Source: Oceanobacillus_B kapialis (lineage in GTDB: Bacteria; Bacillota; Bacilli; Bacillales; Amphibacillaceae). Taken from it: 35,269 bases of DNA. The DNA lies in the NCBI RefSeq assembly GCF_042685265.1, contig NZ_JBHUMX010000021.1, one strand, 5' to 3'. Below the pieces are notes generated by a model. The model had not been told where the DNA came from. It worked only from the letters and a program-made list of their open reading frames with translations, and searched no databases. The position numbers were made by a program, and so were the translations under genes. Positions 8,126-16,162 of the stretch are shown one piece after another (position 1 is the stretch's first letter; each line of letters opens with the position of its first letter).

Positions 8126-8911
8126 TTGATGAAAAATTATTTGCAGGAAATGATAAAACGTAAGGATTTACTTTTTTACCTTGTTAAATCGGGTCTAAAA
8201 GCAGAGCACCGAAACAGCTGGCTCGGTTATTTTTGGTGGCTGTTAGACCCACTGTTAAACGTGCTTGTGTATTACTTTTTGGTTGTTATTATATTACAAA
8301 GAGACGATATCCCAAACTTTCCGCTTTTCCTTGTAATTGGACTTGTTGTTTGGAGATGTATTAGCTCCAGTATTAATAGCTCTAGTAAATCGATTATGCG
8401 TTACAGCTCGATCATTAATCAGGTTTATTTACCTAAATCGATCTTTCCGTTATCGTTCACCCTAACCCAGTTATTTAACTTCGCCTTTGGTTTTGTCGTT
8501 ATCGCGATCTTTTTGGCGATTTACAGGGTAATGCCAGGCTGGGAGGCTGTATTCTTACCATTTATTATATTGGTACAGACGGTCTTTTTACTGGCAGTAG
8601 GTCTGTTCCTTGGATACATTACCGTATTTGTTCGGGACATTGACAACTTGATTACGTATGTTACGCGTATCTTTTTCTATGCCTCTCCGATAATTTGGGC
8701 AGGGGGCAGGCTTGGGGGTACAGGGTTTGCTTGGGTGATTGATTACAACCCGATCGCAATCATCGTAACTTCGTATCGGGATGTACTTATGTATAAAGAC
8801 CTTCCAGATTTTCTAGGTTTATTTATTATTCTGCTGCTCTCTTCAGCAGTAGTTGTGTACATGCTTTACTACTATAGTAAAAACGAGCACAAAATTATAA
8901 AATCTCTATAA
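8126..8911 (+). CDS. ABC-2 type polysaccharide/teichoic acid export permease (TagG/Wzm-like)
   Basis: About 260 residues with six hydrophobic segments, the size and topology of ABC-2 permeases that flip lipid-linked glycans. Typical pieces are NSWLGYFWWLLDPLLNVLVY near the N terminus, the amphipathic region before INQVYLPKSIFPLS, and the FVRDIDNLITYVTRIFFYAS PIIW segment with the following short extracellular loop. It should work with the ATPase immediately downstream and move the polymer across the membrane in an ATP-driven step, as TagGH does for wall teichoic acid. Start choice: TTG at 8126 has the better distance from AGGCGGTG, but ATG at 8129 in the same frame differs by only one residue. 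An ABC route replaces the TuaB flippase and TuaE polymerase that a true tua operon would use. Confidence 0.88.
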   Translation: MMKNYLQEMIKRKDLLFYLVKSGLKAEHRNSWLGYFWWLLDPLLNVLVYYFLVVIILQRDDIPNFPLFLVIGLVVWRCISSSINSSSKSIMRYSSIINQVYLPKSIFPLSFTLTQLFNFAFGFVVIAIFLAIYRVMPGWEAVFLPFIILVQTVFLLAVGLFLGYITVFVRDIDNLITYVTRIFFYASPIIWAGGRLGGTGFAWVIDYNPIAIIVTSYRDVLMYKDLPDFLGLFIILLLSSAVVVYMLYYYSKNEHKIIKSL

Positions 8912-8949
8912 AGCCTTTTACAGGTTAGAGTGATAAAGAGGGATCTACA

Positions 8950-10536
8950 TTGAGTAGTACAAATGAAACAACACAACAAACAAACTCAAAAGATGTTATA
9001 AAGGCGAAAAACCTTGGTGTTAGCTTTAATAGCCGAGTGAGGGATGATTATAAATCCCTCTTATTTCGCATGTTCCAAAGTAAAGCGAAGCGCGCAAAAC
9101 AGAAAAAGGTTTGGCCACTGCAAGATATAAACTTTACCGGACACCAGGGAGAAATTCTGGGCATCATTGGCTCCAATGGTGCAGGAAAAACCACGCTAAG
9201 CAAGATTATTTCTGGTATCTTACAAGAAGATAAAGGAACGATCAAGGTCGATGGTGATGTTACAGCATTATTCTCCTTTGGTATGGGGTTTAATAAGGAA
9301 TTAACAGGCCGAGAAAATGTTTTTCTAAACGGCATGATGCTCGGTGTAGCTAAAGAAAAAATTCATTACTATATTGACGATATTAAGGAGTTCTCTGATC
9401 TGGAGGATTTCTTTGATCAGCCAATGAAATATTATTCAAGTGGAATGAAAGCTCGGCTTGGCTTTAGTGTTGCCTCCCATTTCCAGCCGGAGATATTAAT
9501 TCTCGATGAGGCATTAAATACAGGTGACGCGAAATTTAGTAGAAAAGCTGCCCAGAAGATGAAGGAATTAGTAGGCAGAGCGAAAATGGTTATTATCGTG
9601 ACACATAGTCTACGTTACGCACAGCGAAACTGTGATCGGCTGCTTTGGCTCGAAAACGGAAAAGTGAGGGAGTCAGGAGATCCTGCTGAAATCATCCAAC
9701 GTTACCGGGCAACCGTTCCTGCTAGACCACCGCGTCGCCAAAGAAACCTTCAGCTTGAAAAAACAGAATCTGAAATCAAGAACAACCTTGTCATTAAAGC
9801 AGAGGACTTGAGTGTTTCCTTTAAACTAAATACCGGAAAGTTTTGGGCACTAAAGGATGTAAACTTTGAGATTAATGAAGGGGAAGTAGTCGGGATTATC
9901 GGCCATAATGGCGCAGGTAAAAGTACACTCTGTAAGGTGTTGACGAAAATACTTTTCCCGGATAAGGGATCGATTGAACTGCATGGTGAGACATCCGCAT
10001 TACTTGGCTATGGAACAGGTTTTAACGCCCAATTGGATGGGAAAGACAATATTTATTTAAATGCCATGCTTTTAGGTATCCCAAAGAAAAAGGTAACCGA
10101 GAAATATGATGAGATTGTCGAATTCTCTGGTCTTGGCAAAAGCATTCATAAACCAATTAAAGATTATTCAAGTGGTATGAAAGCGCGACTTGGCTTTAGT
10201 ATTGCGGCCATCTTAAAGCCAGATATCTTCATAATTGATGAAGCATTATCAACAGGTGATATAGCTTTTCAGCAAAAGGCAAGTGAACGAATTCAGGACA
10301 TGATCAACCATGCGAAGGTCGTTATCATCGTTTCACATAGCATGGGCTTTATTGAACAGGTCTGTACAAGAGCAATTTGGATGGAAAAGGGACAAGTGAA
10401 ATTTGATGGTTCCTCCGAAGAAGCTGTGGCAAAATACCGGGAATCTCAAGGTGTCGCAAAGAAAACAACGATCAAAAATATGAAACAGAATAAAGAACAG
10501 ACTGCGAACAACACTACGAACGTTTCAAATAATTAA
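8950..10536 (+). CDS. Polysaccharide export ATPase with two fused nucleotide-binding domains
   Basis: A 528-residue protein with two complete TagH/Wzt-type ATPase domains in tandem. Domain 1: Walker A GSNGAGKTT (about 74), signature YSSGMKARLGF (about 161), Walker B ILILDEALNTGD (about 181), switch His in VTHS. Domain 2: Walker A GHNGAGKST (about 317), the same signature (about 405), Walker B IFIIDEALSTGD (about 425), VSHS. A basic linker (RPPRRQRN) joins them near 258. Both sites look catalytically complete. Bacillus subtilis TagH has a similar total length but a single ATPase domain plus a C-terminal extension, so equal length here hides a different architecture. The start is TTG after AGAGGGAT. 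The permease upstream is single, so one fused ATPase could serve a permease dimer. Confidence 0.9.
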   Translation: MSSTNETTQQTNSKDVIKAKNLGVSFNSRVRDDYKSLLFRMFQSKAKRAKQKKVWPLQDINFTGHQGEILGIIGSNGAGKTTLSKIISGILQEDKGTIKVDGDVTALFSFGMGFNKELTGRENVFLNGMMLGVAKEKIHYYIDDIKEFSDLEDFFDQPMKYYSSGMKARLGFSVASHFQPEILILDEALNTGDAKFSRKAAQKMKELVGRAKMVIIVTHSLRYAQRNCDRLLWLENGKVRESGDPAEIIQRYRATVPARPPRRQRNLQLEKTESEIKNNLVIKAEDLSVSFKLNTGKFWALKDVNFEINEGEVVGIIGHNGAGKSTLCKVLTKILFPDKGSIELHGETSALLGYGTGFNAQLDGKDNIYLNAMLLGIPKKKVTEKYDEIVEFSGLGKSIHKPIKDYSSGMKARLGFSIAAILKPDIFIIDEALSTGDIAFQQKASERIQDMINHAKVVIIVSHSMGFIEQVCTRAIWMEKGQVKFDGSSEEAVAKYRESQGVAKKTTIKNMKQNKEQTANNTTNVSNN

Positions 10537-10584
10537 TTTACTGTATAGACTGATAGGATTGTGCAGGATAGGTGGGATGCTTGG

Positions 10585-12525
10585 ATGGGTAAATTAAAGA
10601 AAATAATCGTTGCCCCAGTGGATTGGGTGCTTTATTCTCTGCTAGGTGATAAACAACGAAAAGCACTTGGTAATATTTTTTCTCCCAAGATCAAGGAGCT
10701 ATTAATCAAGGTTTTAACAGGGAGAAAGAATGAACAACGACAGGAATTAAAGATGATCAAGTATCATCTTTATAACCTTGGTTTTGTGGAAAAAGGCCTT
10801 GCAGATCTCGAAGCATTTATTGCCAAAACAAAGGACCCCTTTATCAAACGTCTTGCTGTTTGGGAGCTAATCCTCTGGCATATTAATAAGGGAACGAAGC
10901 AAGGTGCTGAACAAGCACTTCTTCACATGCCAGATTTGGATAAAGAAAAAAGTATGGACCAACGCCGTCGGATTGCTATTATTAAAGCAGAAAGCTACGA
11001 GCTGTTGGGACAGAGAGAAAATGCCAAACAAGTGATTAATAGCATGCTTCAAGAGCAGAAGCATCCTGACCTATACCTAGCATTAGCCAATTTAGAAAAT
11101 GAGATGGAAAAGAGAATTAGCTTTATTAATCAAGTAATGGACATGTATGGACTGGCACGTATTACAATTGATAAAGATGAACAAGGGAATTATCATTATG
11201 ATGGCTTACAAACGTCCCCCTTGCCAAAAAGTGTTCATGAATCCCCTAAGGTTTCGGTCATTTTACCGGCTTATAATGCGGAAGAAGGCGTCGGAACGGC
11301 TATTGAATCCATTCTGACCCAAACATGGTCTAATCTTGAACTGCTAGTTGTGGATGATTGCAGTCCTGACAATACCGTTGGTGTTGTAGAAAAGTATGTG
11401 GAACAGGATGCAAGGGTTAAGCTGTTTAGTACTCCTGTAAACAGTGGTCCGTATGTGGCACGAAACATTGCCTTAAAGGAAGCAACAGGTGAGTTTGTCA
11501 CAATTAATGATGCGGATGACTGGTCCCATGCTGAAAAGCTTGAGAAGCAGGTTAGACACCTTATTAAAAATAAACAAATCGTAGCGAACACTTCCGAGCA
11601 TTCAAGGCTTACAGAGGAAGAGCTGAAGCTTTATCGAAGAGGTACACCAGGCAAATACATTTTCCCTAATATGTCGTCCATCATGTTTAGAAGAGAGCAA
11701 GTGCTTAAAAAGATTGGCTACTGGGATAGTGTGCGATTCGCAGCAGATGGCGAGTTTAAGCGAAGAATTATCCGTACCTTTGGTAAACAAGCATACGCCG
11801 ATCTTCCAACAGGCCCGTTATCATTACCAAGACAATCTGTGACGTCTTTAACTGGTAGTTCTGCGTTTGGATACAATGGCTTTTTTATGGGAGTGCGTAG
11901 GGAATATGTCGAGAGCTTAGAAGCACATCATGAGCAAGCAGCTTCCCTTTATTATGAATATCCACAAGAGACGAGACCGTTCGCTGTCCCTGTACCAATG
12001 TGGCCGAAAAGAACAAAGGACCGGACATTTGATGTTGTCTTTGCGACAGATTTTCGTATGGAGAACAAAGCGTTGCTTGAAGAAATTTTGCGGCTCAAAC
12101 GGCTACACATGCAAATCGGACTTGTGCAATTAAATCGCTATGACTTTTCCATACCGAGAGAAGTTAATTGGGAAATTCGCACGCTTATGGATGGAAGACA
12201 AGTACAAATGCTAGTGTTTGGAGAGAAAGTTACTACCGAGAAACTATTTATTATTAACCCGCTTGTACTGAAAGAGCGTCAACGCTATGTGCCAGAGGTG
12301 GAAGCAGCTTCGGTTGGATTATTAGTGGAAGAGGTCCCCGTTGATGAGAATATAGCTGGTGAGCTAATCCAAGAATGGGAAGATAGTGTGCAACATTACT
12401 TTCATAAAGCGCCTCAGTGGTATGCTGCTACAGAAGCAGTGAACCAAGAACTGAAGGACACTTTTCCAGAAATTGAAGTGTATCAATCCGAAGATATCCG
12501 AAGGGAACGTACAGGATATGAGTGA
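10585..12525 (+). CDS. Large GT2 glycosyltransferase with helical N-terminal and extra C-terminal domains
   Basis: 646 residues from the ATG at 10585, chosen because AGGTGG lies 9 bases upstream; an in-frame GTG at 10561 would add eight residues but is poorly spaced from any ribosome site. Three parts: a basic, mostly helical N-terminal region of about 210 residues with TPR-like spacing (RLAVWELILWHI, RRIAIIKAESYELLGQRENA); a GT2 domain from about 222 (KVSVILPAYNAEEGVGTAI, LLVVDDCSPDNT, DXD-type INDADDW near 308); and a C-terminal region of about 190 residues (FDVVFATDFRMENKALLEE) that I do not recognise. The next gene is a full-length paralogue. It probably adds sugars to the exported polymer. 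No membrane segment is clear, although the N terminus (IIVAPVDWVLYSLLG) may sit at the membrane surface. Confidence 0.82.
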   Translation: MGKLKKIIVAPVDWVLYSLLGDKQRKALGNIFSPKIKELLIKVLTGRKNEQRQELKMIKYHLYNLGFVEKGLADLEAFIAKTKDPFIKRLAVWELILWHINKGTKQGAEQALLHMPDLDKEKSMDQRRRIAIIKAESYELLGQRENAKQVINSMLQEQKHPDLYLALANLENEMEKRISFINQVMDMYGLARITIDKDEQGNYHYDGLQTSPLPKSVHESPKVSVILPAYNAEEGVGTAIESILTQTWSNLELLVVDDCSPDNTVGVVEKYVEQDARVKLFSTPVNSGPYVARNIALKEATGEFVTINDADDWSHAEKLEKQVRHLIKNKQIVANTSEHSRLTEEELKLYRRGTPGKYIFPNMSSIMFRREQVLKKIGYWDSVRFAADGEFKRRIIRTFGKQAYADLPTGPLSLPRQSVTSLTGSSAFGYNGFFMGVRREYVESLEAHHEQAASLYYEYPQETRPFAVPVPMWPKRTKDRTFDVVFATDFRMENKALLEEILRLKRLHMQIGLVQLNRYDFSIPREVNWEIRTLMDGRQVQMLVFGEKVTTEKLFIINPLVLKERQRYVPEVEAASVGLLVEEVPVDENIAGELIQEWEDSVQHYFHKAPQWYAATEAVNQELKDTFPEIEVYQSEDIRRERTGYE

Positions 12526-14692
12526 TAAAGAGATAACAGAAGTATCAGACGGGGCTTATCCTTTATTCGACGCTGAGATCAAAGAAATGAATGCACGTAT
12601 TAACAAGATAGAGCAGGAAAATGCATTTCTAAAAGACGAATTATTTAAAACACGCTATGAATTTAGTCAGGTAACAGCAAATGGAATAGGCAGTGTTATT
12701 TCCCCCAAAAAAATTAAGCAATTTTTGCGTAGTACGGTTGCGTATATAATTGGAAGAAGAGATAGGAGACAGCTTTATAGCAAAGCTTACAAAAAGAAAA
12801 AAGCAAGGAATACAATGAAAAGCTATTCCTATTATCTGTACAGTTTAGGGTTTGAAGAAAAGATGCTTCAAGCATTCATGCAACTGTATACGACTACCAA
12901 AAATCATTATGAAAAAAAAGAAGCGGCATGGGAGCTGCTTCTTTGGTATGCCAACAAAAATTCCATTATTGGTGCTGCCCATGCCTTAAAGTTTGTTCAT
13001 ACAGCTCGGGAAAAAGAAACGGACATCGACGCACTTCGTAAAATTGATATTTTAGAGATTGAGGCACTTCTTCGGCTGGAAAGAAGAGAGGATGCCGAAA
13101 GAGTGCTTTCCACTCTCATGGAAAGAGGAAAGCATTCCGATCAATACTTTATTGCCGCAAACCTAGAAATGAATATACATAATCGAATTAATTTGATAAA
13201 TAACTGCTTGCAGAGCTATGACCTAGCAGAGATTTCACTTTCGGACAGTCAGAAGGCAACAGATTACGATAGGCTACAGACCATGACTGCTAAGAAGGTG
13301 GAAGAACGTCAACCGCTTGTCACTGTTATTGTGCCTGTATTTAATGCAGAGAAAACCATTTCTACTACGCTTGATTCTTTGCTCGCACAGACTTGGAGGA
13401 ATTTAGAGATCATTGTAGTAGACGACGCTAGTACTGACGAAACAATTGTGATCGTTGAACACTATGTCCAAGCAAATGACCGAATCATCTTGCTTCAGAA
13501 TACTGCCAATAGTGGTCCATATGTATCTCGTAATAAGGGCCTTCATCATGCATCGGGAAAATTTGTAACTGTAAATGATGCGGATGATTGGACACATGCT
13601 GAGAAAATTGAGATACAGGCTAAGCACCTGTTAGGAAACCAAACCATTGTGGCGAACATGAGCCAACAGGCAAGGGTTTACGAAGATCTTACATTCACAC
13701 GAAGAGGTGTTGCAGGTGGCTATCTTTTCCCAAATATGTCCTCTCTTATGTTCAGAAGGCAAGTCGTGTTAGAAAAAATCGGCTATTGGGACAGGGTGCG
13801 ATTTGCCGGCGATAGTGAGTTTATCAATCGGCTGGAGCAGGCTTTCGGTAAGGAAAAGGTCATTCGTTTAGATACAGGTCCTTTATCATTTACGAGACAA
13901 ACCAAAGGCTCCTTAACCGGTAATGCTACATTTGGTTATAGTGGCCATCTGAAAGGCGCTCGTAAGGAATATGCCGAGGCTTTTCGCTATTATCATCAGC
14001 ATGCTAAATCCTTGTATCTCCCTCTTGAACAAGGGGAGCGACCTTTTCAGGTGCCACTGGCGATGCAGTCAACTAATTCAAGGAACAAAAAGCAGCACTT
14101 TGACGTCATTGTAGCTTGCGATTTTCGTTATCCAGATAACCAGCTCCATCAAATAGTGGAGGAAATCAAACAAGTAAAAAGGCAACATAGTCATGTAGCG
14201 CTTATGCAATTAGATGTGCTTGATTTCTCCATCCCGAAACAGATAAATCATCGTATTCGTTCTTTAATGGAAGAAATGGAAATACCAATGCTCGTACATG
14301 GGGAGAAAGTGAGCTGTGAAGTCATCCTAATAAGAAAGACAGAGGTCCTGCTGGAGAAGCAGTCCTTCCTTCCTGAAGTGAATGCTGGTACAGTTAACCT
14401 GATTTTTGACCAATTATTCTTTAACAAATTAGAAACGAGAAAGAATCCAATAAATGCAATGCGAAGATGTAGCCATAACGCGCTCTCTTATTTCGATAAG
14501 CGTAGCAACTGGTATCCAGAATCACATAAAGCAAGGGAAGTCTTAAAAAAACGTTACCCAGCCGTATTAAAATATATTCGTTTATCAAAAAAGGACTGGT
14601 ACTTAACGAGAGAAATGGAGTCCTTTAAACCGCATTTAAAGAACTGGATAGTACCAACAGAGCATGAAGAATATGGAGAGGGAGTGGAGTAA
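12518..14692 (+). CDS. Large GT2 glycosyltransferase, paralogue of the preceding gene
   Basis: 724 residues from the ATG at 12518, which overlaps the upstream stop as ATGAGTGA, a usual arrangement for translational coupling; the ATG at 12473 would force a 53-base overlap. It begins with a predicted coiled coil (FDAEIKEMNARINKIEQENAF, about 18-50) lacking in its neighbour, then has the same helical region (KEAAWELLLWYANK), GT2 core (LVTVIVPVFNAEKTISTTLD, EIIVVDDASTDET, VNDADDW near 352) and unrecognised C-terminal domain (FDVIVACDFRYPDN). The segment FPNMSSLMFRR...KIGYWDRVRFAGDSEF is shared almost word for word with the first copy. A tandem duplication with divergence is likely, perhaps giving two specificities for an alternating polymer. 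This is inference. Confidence 0.82.
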   Translation: MSDKEITEVSDGAYPLFDAEIKEMNARINKIEQENAFLKDELFKTRYEFSQVTANGIGSVISPKKIKQFLRSTVAYIIGRRDRRQLYSKAYKKKKARNTMKSYSYYLYSLGFEEKMLQAFMQLYTTTKNHYEKKEAAWELLLWYANKNSIIGAAHALKFVHTAREKETDIDALRKIDILEIEALLRLERREDAERVLSTLMERGKHSDQYFIAANLEMNIHNRINLINNCLQSYDLAEISLSDSQKATDYDRLQTMTAKKVEERQPLVTVIVPVFNAEKTISTTLDSLLAQTWRNLEIIVVDDASTDETIVIVEHYVQANDRIILLQNTANSGPYVSRNKGLHHASGKFVTVNDADDWTHAEKIEIQAKHLLGNQTIVANMSQQARVYEDLTFTRRGVAGGYLFPNMSSLMFRRQVVLEKIGYWDRVRFAGDSEFINRLEQAFGKEKVIRLDTGPLSFTRQTKGSLTGNATFGYSGHLKGARKEYAEAFRYYHQHAKSLYLPLEQGERPFQVPLAMQSTNSRNKKQHFDVIVACDFRYPDNQLHQIVEEIKQVKRQHSHVALMQLDVLDFSIPKQINHRIRSLMEEMEIPMLVHGEKVSCEVILIRKTEVLLEKQSFLPEVNAGTVNLIFDQLFFNKLETRKNPINAMRRCSHNALSYFDKRSNWYPESHKAREVLKKRYPAVLKYIRLSKKDWYLTREMESFKPHLKNWIVPTEHEEYGEGVE

Positions 14693-14693
14693 G

Positions 14694-16124
14694 GTGGCAG
14701 AAGATAACAAAGAGAATAAGCAACCCATGCAAACAAATACTAATAAACATATACCTGCTCCCTCTTCGGTAGCGGATGAACAAATAAAACAGCTTATAAA
14801 AAAAGAAGCTGAAATGGCGTTGGCGGAAAATAGAAACAGGTCCTATAAAAAAGATTTAAAGTCGATTCAGAACAGCAGAAGTTGGAAGTATCTTGCGCCT
14901 TTAAGAAAGTTAAATAGTATGTTTTCTTTTGGAAAGAAGAAAAAGCTATACACACTACAGCTAGAAGAAGAATTGACACTTGCAAAATCACAACTCTTGG
15001 AAGCTACGGCTTTTATAGACGACCGTTTACTTGATGATAAAACCTTAAGAAGTCATGAATTAATGGATCGTTTGCGAGCCAAAAAGAGAGAAGGTACACT
15101 TGCTGATTATCTTGAAAAACTAGCAGAAGATAAGCATGCGCACACCGCAAATTATGCTGAGGCGCTTAAATATGGAGCAAGGTTATTCTCAAAAGAAAAG
15201 GATAGCTATAAAAAGTTTGTTTATGAAAAGGCTCTGACTGGGCTGAATGCTGAGGAGATTCCAGAGTTCATGGTTCGTGCGGGAGTAGAAGAGGAACCAA
15301 TAGCCTTATCAGCGGCAGCCTCGTATCGGGCGAGTTTAACGATGAGAATGAGAGAAATGCAGCTTACTGGTTCACTGCCTGAATGGCTACTTGATGACAA
15401 ACAGCTGGCATACGAATTTATAGACACGTTGAAGGTAAGAAGGCCTTGGACGTCTAAGGACACTTACCGGATCGAAACACTTCCAAAGCAGACAGGCATG
15501 GTCGTGAAACCTGCAGATGGTGCAGGCTCTCGTGGTGTATACCTGATTCACAATTTAAATGATATAATAGATGTCAAGCGATCAGAAAAACTGACAAAAT
15601 GGGACGATTTACTAGACAGAATGCGCGAAGATGTCCTTATGGGTTGGGTTAGCCAAAACGAGTGGTTCACGGAAGAGCTTATTTTAGAGAACGTGGAGCA
15701 TAATCAGATTGCTAGTGATATTAAGTTTTACTGCTTCTATGGTAAAATAGGAGTCGTTTTGGAAATAGAAAGGTATCCAGAAACGAAATATTGTTGGTGG
15801 ACGGCAAATGGTGAAAGAATTCGAACAGGTAAGTATGACGAAGATCCATTTAGTGGACAAGGTGTCACCCAGGCAGAATGCAAACTAGCAACTAACATAA
15901 GTGAGCAAATTCCTGCTCCATTTATCCGCATCGATTTTCTTAGGTCAGAAGAAGGCTTAGTGTTTGGTGAATTTACTCCTAAGCCGGGGAATTATGATGA
16001 ATTTGATAAACAAACGGATACATACTTGGGTGATTTATTTTTAGAGGCCCAAGGCAGATTAGCGCAAGACATGTTAAATGGAAAACAATTTGAAACGTAT
16101 AAACAACTACAAGCTAAGCAATAG
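14694..16124 (+). CDS. TupA-like ATP-grasp protein
   Basis: 476 residues from GTG at 14694, one base after the previous stop, with GGAGTGG upstream; an ATG at 14664 in frame would overlap that gene. After a polar N terminus comes the motif NSRSWKYLAPLRKL at 60-73, shared with other proteins here. The C-terminal half is ATP-grasp of the TupA type (Pfam ATPgrasp_TupA): GMVVKPADGAGSRGVYLI, SDIKFYCFYGKIGVVLEIER, and APFIRIDFLRSEEGLVFGEF followed by TPKPGN, where the late Asp and Glu should bind metal-ATP. TupA of Bacillus halodurans is linked to teichuronopeptide, a wall polymer of glucuronate and glutamate. ATP-grasp enzymes join a carboxylate to an amine through an acyl-phosphate, so ligation of an amino acid to the glycan is a reasonable guess. 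Substrates are unknown. Confidence 0.75.
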   Translation: MAEDNKENKQPMQTNTNKHIPAPSSVADEQIKQLIKKEAEMALAENRNRSYKKDLKSIQNSRSWKYLAPLRKLNSMFSFGKKKKLYTLQLEEELTLAKSQLLEATAFIDDRLLDDKTLRSHELMDRLRAKKREGTLADYLEKLAEDKHAHTANYAEALKYGARLFSKEKDSYKKFVYEKALTGLNAEEIPEFMVRAGVEEEPIALSAAASYRASLTMRMREMQLTGSLPEWLLDDKQLAYEFIDTLKVRRPWTSKDTYRIETLPKQTGMVVKPADGAGSRGVYLIHNLNDIIDVKRSEKLTKWDDLLDRMREDVLMGWVSQNEWFTEELILENVEHNQIASDIKFYCFYGKIGVVLEIERYPETKYCWWTANGERIRTGKYDEDPFSGQGVTQAECKLATNISEQIPAPFIRIDFLRSEEGLVFGEFTPKPGNYDEFDKQTDTYLGDLFLEAQGRLAQDMLNGKQFETYKQLQAKQ

Positions 16125-16162
16125 CGAAATCATCGTCTTCATTGTGGGAGGAAGAATTGGAA

